A stretch of DNA of 36,009 nucleotides from Rhodobacter sp. (GCA_020251025.1 JADCDI010000092.1:1-36009), one strand, 5' to 3'. Shown: positions 24,884 to 34,488, numbered from the stretch's first letter. Made by a program: numbers and translations. The notes: generated by a model not told the origin, from the letters alone.

Positions 24884-27058
24884 TCAGTCCGCCGTCTGTG
24901 CCAGTTTGGGGACGTCCTTTGCCCCGGCCGTACCCCGCCCCGACAGGGACGGGTTTTCCATGAAGAACCGGTGACAGTCGAACAGGGGTCCATCCCCCCC
25001 CTTGAGATCGCGCAGAAAGCGTCCGTCGGGCTGCAGCACCCAGCTTTGCGCCTCGTCGGCCAGGTTGGCGACCATGATCTGACCCACGATCTGTTCCTTG
25101 ACCGTCGGGTTCATGATTTCCACCAGCGTCTCTACCCGCCGGGTCAGATTGCGCCCCATCCAGTCGGCAGAAGAGATAAAGACCCGCGCCTTTTTCGACG
25201 GCAGGCCGGAACCGTTGCCAAAGCAGACAATCCGCGAATGTTCCAGAAACCGCCCGACGATGGACTTCACCCGGATGTTTTCGGACAATCCCGTGACGCC
25301 GGGCCGCACACCGCAGATGCCGCGCACGACAAGGCTGATCTTCACCCCTGCGGCACTGGCGGCATAAAGGGCATCGATCACATCCCGCTCGATCAGGCTG
25401 TTCATCTTCGCCCAGATCGCTGCCGGACGCCCGGCGGCGGCATGCGCCGCCTCTGCCGCGATCAGCTCCAGCAGGCGCGGCTTGAGGGTGATGGGCGAAA
25501 TCGCAAGGTTTTCAAGCCCTTCGGGCTGCACATAGCCCGACAGATAATTGAACACCCTGGTCGCATCCCGCCCCAGCGCGGGGTCGCAGGTGAACAGGCT
25601 GAGGTCGGTGTAGATCCGCGCCGTGATCGGGTGGTAATTCCCGGTGCCGTAGTGGGTGTAGGTGACAAGGGCCTCGCCCTCGCGCCGCACGACGGTGCTG
25701 ATCTTGGCATGGGTCTTGTAGTTGATGAAGCCGTAGACCACATGCGCGCCGGACCGTTCCAGCCGCCGCGACTGGCGGATGTTCGCCGCCTCGTCGAAAC
25801 GTGCCTTCAACTCGACCAGGGCCGTCACCGATTTGCCCGCTTCTGCGGCCTCGCACAGCGCCTCGACAATGGGGCTGTCGCGGCTGGTGCGGTACAGCGT
25901 CTGCTTGATCGCCAGCACATCGGGGTCGCGCGCCGCCTGCTGCAGAAAGCGGATGACCATATCGAAGGTCTCGTAGGGATGATGCAGCAGCATGTCCTTC
26001 TGGCGGATCGCGGCGAACATGTCGCCGTCATGGTCCTGCACCCTTTCGGGAACGCGCGGGGTAAAGGCGGGCCACAGCAGATCGCGGCGGCTGTCCAGCA
26101 CCAGTTCCTTCAGGTCGGCAACGCCCAGCAGACCGCGCACCTCGACCTTGTCGGCCTCGGTCACGTGCAGCTCCTGCATGATCAGTGCTGCCAGGTCCCG
26201 GGGGGCGCCCGCACTGATCTTCAGCCGGATCACCTCGCCCCGCCGCCGCCGCTTCAGCGCGGTTTCAAACTCGCGCACCAGATCCTCGGCCTCGTCCTCA
26301 AGTTCCAGGTCGCTGTCGCGCAGCACGCGGAAGGTGCAATGGCCCAGATCGACATAGCCGGGAAACAGCATCCCCAGATGCAAAAGCAGCAGCTCCTCCA
26401 GCGGCAGAAACCGGTGCTCGCCCGGTTTGGCGGGCAAGGGCACAAAGCGCGCGATCTGCTGCGGGATCGGCAGCAGCGCCTGCAGGGGGCGCCCGTCGCG
26501 GCTGCGCTCCAGCTGCAGCGCCAGGCAGAAGCCGGTATTGGGGATGAAGGGAAAGGGATGTGCCGGGTCGATGGCCAGTGGCGACAGCAGCGGAAACACC
26601 GCTGCCAGGAAATGCGTCTCCAGAAACCTGAAGTCGCGCGCGGTCAGCTTGGACCGCGTCAGCAGGGTGATCCCTTCCGCCTCCATCTCGCGCTTCAGGC
26701 GGTTGAAGGTGGCTTGCTGTGTCTGCATCAGGCGGCGCGCATCGGCGTTGATCAGCAAAAGCTGTTCTGCCGGGGTCAGCCCGTCGTCCGACAGCGTGGC
26801 ATTGCCCTCTCGCGCCAGCTCCCGCAGGCCGGCCACGCGCACGGTGTAGAATTCATCCAGATTGGTGGCCGAGATCGACAGGAAGCGCAGCCGTTCCAGA
26901 AGCGGCACGCGCGGGTTCGCCGCCTCGTCCAGAACGCGCCAGTTGAAGGCCAGCCAGCTGAGTTCCCGGTTGAAATAGCGCTTCGGCCCGGCCGTTTCCG
27001 CCTCGGACAGCATGACCGGCGGCGGTGCGGCGGTTCGAAGGAAATCGGCCTGCGTCAT
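24884..27058 (-). CDS. ppk1: Polyphosphate kinase 1
   Basis: 724 aa, the usual length. It makes polyphosphate from ATP (reversible) and is linked to phosphate storage and stress survival. Order: N domain ([19 protein letters not shown], about 28-45; [18 protein letters not shown]), a head domain (about 130-320), and two PLD-like C domains with [23 protein letters not shown], the autophosphorylated histidine in INYKTHAKI (H450) and the second conserved histidine in FLEHSRI (H607). The ATG at 27058 has GGCAGGA upstream. It lies 46 bases after hdaA, in one operon with hdaA and the AI-2E permease. Confidence 0.96.
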   Translation of the reverse strand: MTQADFLRTAAPPPVMLSEAETAGPKRYFNRELSWLAFNWRVLDEAANPRVPLLERLRFLSISATNLDEFYTVRVAGLRELAREGNATLSDDGLTPAEQLLLINADARRLMQTQQATFNRLKREMEAEGITLLTRSKLTARDFRFLETHFLAAVFPLLSPLAIDPAHPFPFIPNTGFCLALQLERSRDGRPLQALLPIPQQIARFVPLPAKPGEHRFLPLEELLLLHLGMLFPGYVDLGHCTFRVLRDSDLELEDEAEDLVREFETALKRRRRGEVIRLKISAGAPRDLAALIMQELHVTEADKVEVRGLLGVADLKELVLDSRRDLLWPAFTPRVPERVQDHDGDMFAAIRQKDMLLHHPYETFDMVIRFLQQAARDPDVLAIKQTLYRTSRDSPIVEALCEAAEAGKSVTALVELKARFDEAANIRQSRRLERSGAHVVYGFINYKTHAKISTVVRREGEALVTYTHYGTGNYHPITARIYTDLSLFTCDPALGRDATRVFNYLSGYVQPEGLENLAISPITLKPRLLELIAAEAAHAAAGRPAAIWAKMNSLIERDVIDALYAASAAGVKISLVVRGICGVRPGVTGLSENIRVKSIVGRFLEHSRIVCFGNGSGLPSKKARVFISSADWMGRNLTRRVETLVEIMNPTVKEQIVGQIMVANLADEAQSWVLQPDGRFLRDLKGGDGPLFDCHRFFMENPSLSGRGTAGAKDVPKLAQTAD

Positions 27059-27104
27059 CGTGGTCCTGCCCGGTGGTCCTGCCCGCCCTGTTCATGCCCC
27101 AAGG

Positions 27105-27785
27105 CTACAGGTCCGGTCGGGACCTGTCCAGCAACGTGGCCGCAAGGGCGCGCGTCACCGGCCGCCCTTCGGCAAGCGCCAGCGCATCCAGCCGCGCCAC
27201 CAGATCGCGGGCGGCGGCAAAGGACCGGTCCATCCGGCTTGCCAGATAGGGGATCAGCGCCGGGGCCACGGTGATCTGGCGGTCTGCAAACAGCTTCACC
27301 AGAACGGCCGACAGCAGCGCATCGTCCGGCGCGTCAAGCCGGGTGACAGCGATGGCCTGCATCCGGCTGGCAAGGTCCGCCAGCGTCAGGCCCCAGTCGC
27401 GCACCGGCGTTGCGGCGGTCACAAGCAGCGCCCCACCCTGGGCCCCAAGCAGGTTGTGCAGGTGAAACAGCGCCACTTCATCGGCGGGATCGGACAGGTG
27501 ACCGGCATCCTCGACCACCACGGCGCCGTGATCGGCAAGGTCCGGCAGGGGACGGGTGTGCAGACCTGCGGCAGGCAGGATCACGGCCCGCGCCGCAGCC
27601 GCCCAGACATGCGCCAGATGGGTCTTGCCGGCCCCCTCCGGCCCGACAAGCAGCATCCGCCCCCCCGGCCAGCCGCGCCAGCCTTCCAGGGCGTCCAGGG
27701 CAAGCGCGTTTGCCGGCGAAACGAAGAAGTCTTCCCGCCCCAGCGCCGCGCGCACGGGCAGATCGAACGCCATTTGCCGGGTCAC
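27105..27785 (-). CDS. hdaA: HdaA, DnaA-related regulator of replication initiation
   Basis: 226 aa. Homologue of Hda/HdaA, which with the sliding clamp stimulates DnaA-ATP hydrolysis and so prevents re-initiation. It starts MTRQMAFDLPVRAALGREDFFVSPANA; the QMAFDLP stretch resembles the clamp-binding motif of Hda proteins. Walker A is GPEGAGKTHL (48-57); AVVVEDAGH is the Walker B region; the C-terminal part holds AAA+ lid helices. The GTG start at 27785 overlaps the permease stop as GTGA; an ATG at 27773 is the alternative but would cut the clamp motif short. It is translationally coupled to the upstream gene. Confidence 0.9.
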   Translation of the reverse strand: MTRQMAFDLPVRAALGREDFFVSPANALALDALEGWRGWPGGRMLLVGPEGAGKTHLAHVWAAAARAVILPAAGLHTRPLPDLADHGAVVVEDAGHLSDPADEVALFHLHNLLGAQGGALLVTAATPVRDWGLTLADLASRMQAIAVTRLDAPDDALLSAVLVKLFADRQITVAPALIPYLASRMDRSFAAARDLVARLDALALAEGRPVTRALAATLLDRSRPDL

Positions 27786-28870
27786 GGCCTGCCTTCATCC
27801 CCGCGCGCGGGACTGCGGCCTTCTGTCCCCCGGTAGAGCAGACTGTCGCGGTAGCGCGTGATGCCGAAACGGGTCAGCACGCCGATCATCGCCGCCACGG
27901 GCACGGCCACCAGCATGCCGACGAAGCCGAACAGGGCACCAAAGGCCGACAGGGCGAACAGCAGCCAGACCGGATGCAGGCCCACCGATCCGCCCACCAG
28001 CTTGGGCGACAGGATATTGCCCTCGAAGAACTGCCCGATGGCGAAGATGGCGGCGACAAGGCCGATCGACATCCAGTCGCCCCAGAACTGGAACAGGGCA
28101 AGACCGATGGCCAGCGCGCCGCCCACCAGCGAGCCGACATAGGGGATGAAGGTGATCGCCCCGGCAATCGCCCCCACGACCAGCCCGAACTGCAGCCCCG
28201 CCAGCATCAGCGCCACCGAATAGAAGGTGCCCAGGATCAGGCAGACGCTGACCTGCCCGCGCACGAAACCTGCCAGGACGACGTCAATCTCGCGGGCGAT
28301 CTGGCGCAGGGCGGGGGCATGGTCGCGCGGCAGCCAGCTGTCAACGCGCGCCACCATCTTGTCCCAGTCCAGCAGCAGGTAAAAGGCGACGACCGGCACG
28401 ACAACGATGAAGACCACGACCGAAATCAGGTTCAGCGCCGATGTGACCAGCCCGTTCACCAAGGCCCCGCCGCGCGCGCCGATCGCCTCGCCGATCTGGG
28501 TCAGGGTCTGGCGCATCGTACTGGTGCTGTCGCTCAGTTCCGGAAACCGCTCCAGCAGGAAGGTCTGCAATTGCCGGGTGATTTCGGGGGCGGCGGAAAC
28601 CAGCGCGCTCAGCTGGCTGATCAGCGTCGGGATGACCGACAGGACCAGGGCCACGATCACCACCAGGGCCAGCAGGGAAATCACCACGGTCGCGGCCACC
28701 CGGCTCAGCCCCAGCCGCTGCAGCCGGTCCGCCACGGGATCGAGGAAATAGGCAATCGCCCCGCCGACGATGAAGGGCAGGATCACATCGCCCAGAAGAT
28801 AGAGCAGGGCGAAGAAGATGATCGCCGCAATGCCCCAGTATTTCAGCTGGTCCTGAACCGGTAAGGCCAT
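27782..28870 (-). CDS. AI-2E family (PerM-like) membrane permease
   Basis: 362 aa. Members of this family are polytopic inner membrane proteins; some export autoinducer-2 or act as Na+/H+ antiporters, most have no known substrate. Hydrophobic pairs at the N-terminus (IIFFALLYLLGDVILPFIVGGAIAYFLDPVADRL), an exposed middle with coiled-coil character, then VVFIVVVPVVAFYLLLDWDKM and the conserved C-terminal block ITFIPYVGSLVGG and GNILSPKLVGGSVGLHPVW. The start at 28870 has GGGGA upstream; a longer start at 28948 adds 26 unlikely residues. It heads the operon with hdaA and ppk1, a grouping often seen in alphaproteobacteria. Confidence 0.88.
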   Translation of the reverse strand: MALPVQDQLKYWGIAAIIFFALLYLLGDVILPFIVGGAIAYFLDPVADRLQRLGLSRVAATVVISLLALVVIVALVLSVIPTLISQLSALVSAAPEITRQLQTFLLERFPELSDSTSTMRQTLTQIGEAIGARGGALVNGLVTSALNLISVVVFIVVVPVVAFYLLLDWDKMVARVDSWLPRDHAPALRQIAREIDVVLAGFVRGQVSVCLILGTFYSVALMLAGLQFGLVVGAIAGAITFIPYVGSLVGGALAIGLALFQFWGDWMSIGLVAAIFAIGQFFEGNILSPKLVGGSVGLHPVWLLFALSAFGALFGFVGMLVAVPVAAMIGVLTRFGITRYRDSLLYRGTEGRSPARGDEGRP

Positions 28871-29239
28871 CTGCACATATCCCCAAGCTGCCAGCCCCTT
28901 CTGGACGACCCGGCGGCAGCGGGCAAGGGGGCGCGCGGCCCAATCCATGTGAAAGATGCGTGAAGGCGGGCCGTGGACAAGCTGTCAGGCGGAACGGACA
29001 GGCCATGAGGCGCGGGGCAGGTGTTTGCATGCGCCAAGACCGGAAAGCATCGTGGCGGGTTCGGCCTGGTGGCAGGCTTCGGGTCTTTTCACCCCGGCCG
29101 CCCCGGATGCCATGCGGCCCCGGACCTGTCCTTCGTCCCCTGTCCTGCTGGATCTGGCCCGCGCCAGGTCGGGGCATCGCCCCGATGGCCGCGCCCGCCC
29201 GGCCAGGCGCCCCCGGATTTACCATTGTCTGCGCCAGCG
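28871..29239. other. Left part of the gap between the permease gene and proS
   Basis: GC-rich with no convincing gene. It contains the first of three copies of a 19-base string GCTGGATCTGGCCCGCGCC (29147-29165); the others are at 29456-29474 (identical) and 29714-29732 (GCTGGATTTGGCCCGCAGC). The promoter of the permease operon should lie near 28900-28960 but no strong boxes stand out. Confidence 0.5.
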
Positions 29240-29376
29240 GATGGCCCCTTGCCTTCGGGCTTGCGCCCCCTGGCAACGGCCCGGCGGACCTTCCACCGCA
29301 AGGTCCGCTGACCGGGCCGGGGCGATGAAACAGGCGTTGCGCAGATCGGGCGGGGTTCACCCCGCCGCTGCGCTTT
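29240..29376 (+). repeat. 137-base direct repeat, copy 1
   Basis: Nearly identical to 29564-29700 (3 mismatches, no gaps, offset 324). It contains two hairpins: GCGGACCTT/AAGGTCCGC with a 7-base loop, and GGCGGGG/CCCCGCC around TTCA, followed by GCTGCGC and T6, which could act as a terminator in this copy. No credible gene. Confidence 0.85.
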
Positions 29377-29474
29377 TTTCCCGAGCAAAATCAGGGATCG
29401 CCCGATAGCCCCCAATTCCACCCGGCCCAGCACCCACACGGCTCCCCTCTTCTTCGCTGGATCTGGCCCGCGCC

Positions 29475-29544
29475 AAATCCAGCCGCGCCTGCCCGCCCGG
29501 GGGCAGGCGCGTTCGCGCCCGCCCGGGCAGGCGCGGCCGGATTT
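29475..29544. repeat. Large nested inverted repeat
   Basis: Outer arms AAATCC (29475-29480) and GGATTT (29539-29544); after a 2-base mismatch, CCGCGCCTGCCC (29483-29494) and GGGCAGGCGCGG (29525-29536) pair perfectly over 12 bp. Between them lies another GGGGCAGGCGC copy able to compete with the right arm. It sits between the two 137-base repeats and is absent from the matching place before copy 1. Confidence 0.75.
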
Positions 29545-29563
29545 CCCAAACGTCAGGCATGCC

Positions 29564-29700
29564 GATGGCCCCTTGCCTTCGGACTTGCGCCCCCTGGCAA
29601 CGGCCCGGCGGACCTTCCACCGCAAGGTCCGCTGGCCGGGCCGGGGCGATGAAACAGGCGTTGCGCAGATCGGGCGGGGTTCATCCCGCCGCTGCGCTTT
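29564..29700 (+). repeat. 137-base direct repeat, copy 2
   Basis: Second copy of 29240-29376. The mismatches are G to A in the GGGCTTG/GGACTTG stretch, A to G in CTGACC/CTGGCC, and C to T in the loop-side of the second hairpin. The T6 tract of copy 1 is interrupted here (TTTGCTT). Confidence 0.85.
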
Positions 29701-29764
29701 GCTTCCTCTTCCTGCTGGATTTGGCCCGCAGCCCCCACCCGCCGCCCCGCGCCGGTCAGCCCGC

Positions 29765-29793
29765 TTGCCTGCCCCAGGGCTTCCCGCTAGGAA
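29765..29793 (+). promoter_or_regulatory. Possible proS promoter
   Basis: TTGCCT (29765-29770), 17-base spacer, TAGGAA (29788-29793), with a predicted start about 23 bases before the ATG. Match is moderate. Confidence 0.4.
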
Positions 29794-29822
29794 CGGGCAA
29801 AGCCAAGCCGAAAGGGTGCCCG

Positions 29823-31160
29823 ATGCGTCTGTCCCGCTATTTCCTGCCCGTGCTGAAGGAAAACCCGTCCGAGGCGCAGATCGTCAGCCACCGCTACATG
29901 CTGCGCGCGGGCATGATCAAGCAGCAGGCGGCAGGCATCTATTCCTGGCTGCCGCTGGGCTTCAAGGCGCTGCGCCGGATCGAACAGATCGTGCACGAGG
30001 AACAGATCAGGGCCGGTCACATCCCCCTTCTGATGCCCACCCTGCAGCCCGCCGACCTGTGGCGCGAAAGCGGGCGTTATGACGATTATGGCGAGGAAAT
30101 GCTGCGCATCACCGACCGGCACAAGCGCGACATGCTGTACGGGCCGACGAATGAAGAGATGATCACCGACATCTTCCGCGCCCATGTCACCAGCTACAAG
30201 GACCTGCCGCTGACCCTCTATCACATCCAGTGGAAATTCCGCGACGAGATCCGCCCGCGTTTTGGCGTGATGCGCGGACGCGAGTTCCTGATGAAGGATG
30301 GCTATACCTTCGACATCGATGTTGACGCTGCCCTGCACGCCTACAACCGCCACATGGTCAGCTACCTGCGCAGCTATGAGCGTATGGGGCTGAAGGCGAT
30401 CCCGATGCGCGCCGCCTCTGGCCCCATCGGCGGCGACAACACCCATGAATTCCTGGTGCTGGCCGCCACGGGCGAAAGTGAGGTTTTCTATGACTCGGCG
30501 ATCACCGACCTGACCTTCGGCGACCGGGTGGTGGATTTCGACAGCCGCGCCGAATGTGCGGCCATCGTCAGGGAATGGACCACCCCCTATGCCCGCACCG
30601 ACGAAACGCATGACGCGGCGATCTATGCCGCCATCCCCGAGGCGCGCCGCAAATCCTCGCGCGCGATCGAGGTGGGGCAGATCTTCTTCTTCGGCACGAA
30701 GTATTCCGAACCGATGGGTGCCGTCGTGGTGAACGACAAGGGCGAACGCGTGCCGGTGCAGATGGGCAGCCATGGCATCGGTGTGTCGCGCCTGCTGGGC
30801 GCGATCATCGAGGCCAGCCATGACGACCGGGGCATCATCTGGCCCGAAGGCGTGACGCCCTTCCACGTTGGCCTTGTGAACCTCAGGCAGGGCGACAGTG
30901 CCACGGACGCCGCCTGCGCCGACCTTTACAAGGCGCTGGCCGCCCGGGGGCTTGACCCCCTCTATGACGACCGCGACGAACGCGCGGGGGCCAAGTTTGC
31001 CACGATGGACCTGATCGGCCTGCCCTGGCGGATCACGGTCGGCCCGCGCGGCCTGGCCGCCGGCAAGGTGGAACTGACAAGCCGACGGACCGGGATCAGC
31101 GAGGAGTTGACCCCGGACGAGGCGGTGGCGAGGGTAACCGCCATCTATGCCGGGGTCTGA
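29823..31160 (+). CDS. proS: Prolyl-tRNA synthetase, short alphaproteobacterial form
   Basis: 445 aa. Class II synthetase that charges tRNA-Pro. Motifs: [54 protein letters not shown] at the N-terminus, the [11 protein letters not shown] segment, [26 protein letters not shown] (motif 2 region), and [17 protein letters not shown] (motif 3 region), then an anticodon-binding domain. At this length it lacks the roughly 180-residue INS editing insert of E. coli ProRS, so mischarged Ala-tRNA-Pro would need a free-standing editor, not seen here. The ATG at 29823 has AAAGGG upstream. Its stop is 3 bases from the convergent gene's stop. Confidence 0.97.
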   Translation: MRLSRYFLPVLKENPSEAQIVSHRYMLRAGMIKQQAAGIYSWLPLGFKALRRIEQIVHEEQIRAGHIPLLMPTLQPADLWRESGRYDDYGEEMLRITDRHKRDMLYGPTNEEMITDIFRAHVTSYKDLPLTLYHIQWKFRDEIRPRFGVMRGREFLMKDGYTFDIDVDAALHAYNRHMVSYLRSYERMGLKAIPMRAASGPIGGDNTHEFLVLAATGESEVFYDSAITDLTFGDRVVDFDSRAECAAIVREWTTPYARTDETHDAAIYAAIPEARRKSSRAIEVGQIFFFGTKYSEPMGAVVVNDKGERVPVQMGSHGIGVSRLLGAIIEASHDDRGIIWPEGVTPFHVGLVNLRQGDSATDAACADLYKALAARGLDPLYDDRDERAGAKFATMDLIGLPWRITVGPRGLAAGKVELTSRRTGISEELTPDEAVARVTAIYAGV

Positions 31161-31163
31161 CCC

Positions 31164-31841
31164 TTAGGCGCGGGCGACGTGCAAATTCACAAGCGGGCTG
31201 CCGCCGGTCATGTAAAGCCGCACCCAGATGGGCAGCAGGCTTTCACTGGCCCGCGCGCCGTCGATTCCGCCAAGGTCAACAATATTGGTCCAGCCAAAGG
31301 CGCGGGCCAGATCGCTGACTGCGGCTTTGGCATCGGGGTCATTGCCCGCGATGAACAGATCATGCGCGCCGGGGATCAGTGAGGGGTCCACCATCACGGC
31401 GGCGGCGATGGTGTTGAACGCCTTCACCACGCGGGCTGCGGGGAAGGCGCGCTGGATCTCCTCGCCCAGACTGGTCGGGCCGCTCAGGCCTGCGATCAGA
31501 AAGGGCGGCATCCCGCGCGAGAAATCAAGCGGGTTCGCAATGTCGATCAGCACTTTTCCGGCAAGGTTCTTCGCCCCGGCTGCGGTCAGCGCCTCCAGAG
31601 ATCCGGCACCTTGCGTTGCGTTGATGATCAGCCCGGCACCCGCCGCCGCATCGGAAAGGGTCGCCACGGCGGCCTTGGTGCGGGCCTGCCAAACCGTCAG
31701 CGCCTCTGCCTGCGACCGGGGGCGCGACAGTTCCTCGCCCGAGGGGTTGCGGATGCCCAGCGTCACATCGTGGCCGCGCGCGGCCAAGGCGGCACCCATT
31801 GTCTGGCCGACCGACCCGGCACCCAGAACGGCTATTTTCAC
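31164..31841 (-). CDS. NADPH-dependent F420 reductase-family oxidoreductase (NAD(P)-binding)
   Basis: 225 aa. An N-terminal Rossmann fold, MKIAVLGAGSVGQTMGAALAARGHDVTLGIRNP, places it in the NADP oxidoreductase/coenzyme F420-dependent family (pfam03807-type). Many such bacterial proteins do not use F420 at all; substrate unknown. VLIDIANPLDFS and VVKAFNTIAA are typical of the family. GTG start at 31841 with GGGAGA upstream. It is divergent from a TetR-family gene with two operator-like sites between them, so it is probably the regulated target. Confidence 0.87.
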   Translation of the reverse strand: MKIAVLGAGSVGQTMGAALAARGHDVTLGIRNPSGEELSRPRSQAEALTVWQARTKAAVATLSDAAAGAGLIINATQGAGSLEALTAAGAKNLAGKVLIDIANPLDFSRGMPPFLIAGLSGPTSLGEEIQRAFPAARVVKAFNTIAAAVMVDPSLIPGAHDLFIAGNDPDAKAAVSDLARAFGWTNIVDLGGIDGARASESLLPIWVRLYMTGGSPLVNLHVARA

Positions 31842-31864
31842 TTGCAGTCTCCCATGCTACAGAC

Positions 31865-31878
31865 AGACAGGTTCGTCT
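31865..31878. promoter_or_regulatory. Operator-like site O1
   Basis: AGACAGGTTCGTCT. It matches site O2 at 31897 in 12 of 14 bases and lies 32 bp away, about three helical turns, so both would face the same side of the DNA. Likely bound by the neighbouring TetR-family repressor. Confidence 0.55.
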
Positions 31879-31887
31879 ATCCTGTAA

Positions 31888-31912
31888 AGGCAATACAGAC
31901 AGGTCTGTCTAG
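31888..31912 (-). promoter_or_regulatory. Possible promoter of the oxidoreductase gene
   Basis: TAGACA (complement of 31907-31912), then 17 bases, then TTTACA (complement of 31884-31889). The -35 overlaps operator-like site O2 and O1 lies downstream of the -10, which fits repression by blocking polymerase. Box match is moderate. Confidence 0.4.
31897..31910. promoter_or_regulatory. Operator-like site O2
   Basis: AGACAG-GT-CTGTCT, a perfect 6-bp inverted repeat with a 2-base spacer. It ends 2 bases before the tetR GTG start, so a bound repressor would also block its own gene. Confidence 0.6.
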
Positions 31913-32476
31913 GTGTCAAGTGAGAAATCAGCCCCGGCGCGGGACCGCATTCTGGATGTGGCGGGACCGCTGTTCTACCGCGAGGGTCACCGCGCCATCG
32001 GCGTTGACCGCGTGATCGAAGAGGCGGGCGTGGCCAAGGCCACGTTCTATAACCACTTCAAATCCAAGGATGATCTGATCATTGCCTGGATCAGCCGGGC
32101 AGAACAGATGCTGGCCGCTTCCAGCCCCGGCCCGGATGTGCCCGAACCGCTGACGGCTTATGCCAACGCCATGATCGACATTGCGCATCAGGGTGCCTGC
32201 CTGGGCTGCATCTATCAGATCACGGCGGCCGAATTCGGCGACGTGAATCACCCCACCCACGCGGCGGCGCTTGCTGTGAAGGACCGCGTCCTGCAAGAGC
32301 TGGCGCTTCGCGCGGCGGCGCAGGGGCTGACACCGCCAAGGGCGGCGGCGGAACGCGTGTTCCTGCTGCTGGAAGGGATCTGGGCGGTGCGGCGCATGTT
32401 CGGGCCGGACGCCCCTTTGTCACATGCGCGCGAGGCTGTGCAGCGGCTGGTGCAACCCGAACCGGGCCTTGCTTGA
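31913..32476 (+). CDS. TetR/AcrR family transcriptional regulator
   Basis: 187 aa. The N-terminal DNA-binding domain (about 9-55) is typical: RDRILDVAGPLFYREGHRAIGVDRVIEEAGVAKATFYNHFKSKDDLI. The C-terminal ligand-binding part resembles regulators next to oxidoreductases, with CLGCIYQITAAEFGD containing two Cys that could sense electrophiles; that is a guess. The GTG start lies 2 bases after an operator-like palindrome, with little room for a ribosome binding site, so the mRNA may be nearly leaderless. Divergent from the oxidoreductase gene, its likely target. Confidence 0.9.
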   Translation: MSSEKSAPARDRILDVAGPLFYREGHRAIGVDRVIEEAGVAKATFYNHFKSKDDLIIAWISRAEQMLAASSPGPDVPEPLTAYANAMIDIAHQGACLGCIYQITAAEFGDVNHPTHAAALAVKDRVLQELALRAAAQGLTPPRAAAERVFLLLEGIWAVRRMFGPDAPLSHAREAVQRLVQPEPGLA

Positions 32477-32528
32477 CCTCGGGCACCGAGGGCGGCTATG
32501 ACCGCCCGAAGCCGCTTCAGGAGCCGTC

Positions 32529-33815
32529 TTGGCCACGCGCACAACCCCCTTCGCCGCCTTTGAATGGATGATCGCCTGGCGCTATCTGCGCGCCCGGCGG
32601 GCCGAGGGCGGCATTTCGGTCATGACCTGGATCAGCCTGATCGGCATCACCCTGGCCGTCTTTGCCTTGATCGCGACGCTGGCGGTACGGGCAGGCTTCC
32701 GGGCGGAGTTTGTCGACACGATCCTGGGGGCCAATGCCCATGTCACCGTCTATTCCGCCCCCTGGGTGTCCGAGACCGGCCAGACGCTGCGGACCATTCA
32801 GGATTACGACGGATTGGCGGCGCGCCTGCGCGACATAGCGGGTGTTACCCGCGCGGCCCCGCTGATCAGGGGGCAGGCCATGGCCACACTGGCCGGGCGC
32901 AATGCCGGGGTGCAGGTCTTTGGCATCCGCAGCGAAGACCTGCGGACGCTGCCGCGCATTTCGCCCTCGGCGCAAACCGCAGGCGACATCGCCCGCTTTG
33001 ACCAGGGGATTGCCATCGGCGCGGGTGTGGCGCGCGAACTGGGGGTGACGGTGGGCGACCGCATCCGGCTGATTGCGCCCGACGGGGTGAAGACCGCCTT
33101 CGGCACAAGCCCGCGCGTCAATGCCTATGAGGTGGTCTACATCTTCACGGCGGGCCGGTGGGACATTGACCAGACCCGCGTTTACATGCCCTTTGCCGAA
33201 GCCCAGGCCTATTTCAACCGCGAGGGCATGGCCGATGAGATCGAGGTGATGGTTGCCGACCCCGACCGGGTTGATGACCTGACCCCGGCGCTGCTGGCGG
33301 CTGGCGACGGGCGCACCCTGCTGTGGTCCTGGCGCGAGTCGGCGGGCAGTTTCCTGCGCGCGCTGGATATCGAGGACAATGTGATGTTCGTCATCCTGTC
33401 GATCCTGGTTCTGATCGCGACGATGAACATCATTTCGGGGCTGATCATGCTGGTGAAGAACAAGGGGCGCGACATCGGCATCCTGCGCACCATGGGGCTG
33501 ACCGAAGGATCGGTCCTGCGCATCTTCTTCATCTGCGGGGCCTTCACCGGGCTGACCGGCACCGCTCTGGGCGTGATCCTGGGCTGCCTGTTTGCGGTCT
33601 ACATCGATCCGGTCTTTTCGCTGGTGAACTATGTCTCTGGCGGCGGGGTCTGGGACCCGTCGATCCGGGGCATCTATGCGCTGCCGGCAAAGCTGCAACC
33701 GGGCGACGTTCTGTCTGCCGTCGCCTTGTCTCTGGGCCTGTCGTTCATCGTCACCATCTTTCCGGCGCGGCGCGCGGCCCGGATGAACCCGGTCGAGGCC
33801 CTGCGCTATGAATGA
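32529..33815 (+). CDS. lolC: Lipoprotein-releasing ABC transporter permease (LolC/LolE)
   Basis: 428 aa. Inner membrane permease that with LolD frees outer-membrane lipoproteins from the inner membrane to LolA. Order: N-terminal cytoplasmic [43 protein letters not shown] with the first membrane helix, a large periplasmic domain (about 65-275), then three helices with the FtsX-type core ([53 protein letters not shown]) and the ending [17 protein letters not shown]. Alphaproteobacteria often have one such permease acting as a homodimer. The TTG start at 32529 has AGGAG 7 bases upstream. It overlaps lolD by 8 bases. Confidence 0.94.
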   Translation: MATRTTPFAAFEWMIAWRYLRARRAEGGISVMTWISLIGITLAVFALIATLAVRAGFRAEFVDTILGANAHVTVYSAPWVSETGQTLRTIQDYDGLAARLRDIAGVTRAAPLIRGQAMATLAGRNAGVQVFGIRSEDLRTLPRISPSAQTAGDIARFDQGIAIGAGVARELGVTVGDRIRLIAPDGVKTAFGTSPRVNAYEVVYIFTAGRWDIDQTRVYMPFAEAQAYFNREGMADEIEVMVADPDRVDDLTPALLAAGDGRTLLWSWRESAGSFLRALDIEDNVMFVILSILVLIATMNIISGLIMLVKNKGRDIGILRTMGLTEGSVLRIFFICGAFTGLTGTALGVILGCLFAVYIDPVFSLVNYVSGGGVWDPSIRGIYALPAKLQPGDVLSAVALSLGLSFIVTIFPARRAARMNPVEALRYE

Positions 33816-34488
33816 TCCGATGCTGGTGCTGGAGGGCATCACCAAGACCTACAACGCGGGCACCCCCGGCGAGGTGCAGGTGCTGCGCGGTGCCACGCTG
33901 GCGGTGGCGGCGGGCGAGGTTGTGGCGCTTGTGGCCCCGTCGGGGGCCGGCAAATCGACACTGCTGCACATCGCCGGGCTGCTGGACACGGCGGATGCGG
34001 GCCAGGTGCGGCTGGCAGGCCGGGTGACCGAGGGCTTTGGCGACCGCGCCCGCACGGCCGCGCGGCGCGCCGAGGTCGGCTTCATCTACCAGTTCCACCA
34101 CCTGCTGCCGGAATTCTCGGCGCTGGAAAACATCATCCTGCCGCAGCTTGCCAATGGAGAGGCGCGCAGCGCGGCCGAGGCGCGGGCGATGAACCTTCTG
34201 TCCCGCGTCGGCATCGCTGCGCGGGCCGGGCACCGCCCGGCGGCGCTTTCGGGCGGCGAGCAGCAGCGCGTGGCCTTCTGCCGGGCGCTGGCGAACGGGC
34301 CGAAGCTGCTTCTGGCCGACGAGCCTACGGGCAATCTGGACCCCGCGACATCCGATCAGGTCTTTGCAACCCTGATGCAGGTGGTGCGCGAAACCGGTCT
34401 TTCTGCACTGATTGCCACACACAATCCGGCGCTGGCGGCACGGATGGACCGGATCGTGCGGCTGGAGGCGGGGCGCGTGGTGGCCTGA
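33808..34488 (+). CDS. lolD: Lipoprotein-releasing ABC transporter ATP-binding protein LolD
   Basis: 226 aa. ATPase that powers the Lol permease. Walker A is APSGAGKST (43-51), the signature is [15 protein letters not shown], Walker B with the catalytic Glu is [12 protein letters not shown], and the switch histidine is in IATHNP. It overlaps the permease gene by 8 bases, giving translational coupling. The usual next gene in many alphaproteobacteria, dnaE, is not present; a cytochrome c gene follows instead. Confidence 0.95.
   Translation: MNDPMLVLEGITKTYNAGTPGEVQVLRGATLAVAAGEVVALVAPSGAGKSTLLHIAGLLDTADAGQVRLAGRVTEGFGDRARTAARRAEVGFIYQFHHLLPEFSALENIILPQLANGEARSAAEARAMNLLSRVGIAARAGHRPAALSGGEQQRVAFCRALANGPKLLLADEPTGNLDPATSDQVFATLMQVVRETGLSALIATHNPALAARMDRIVRLEAGRVVA

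Noticed and set aside
24971-27274. Open frame of 767 codons opposite ppk1 and the end of hdaA
   Set aside because: Antisense shadow; no domain recognised.
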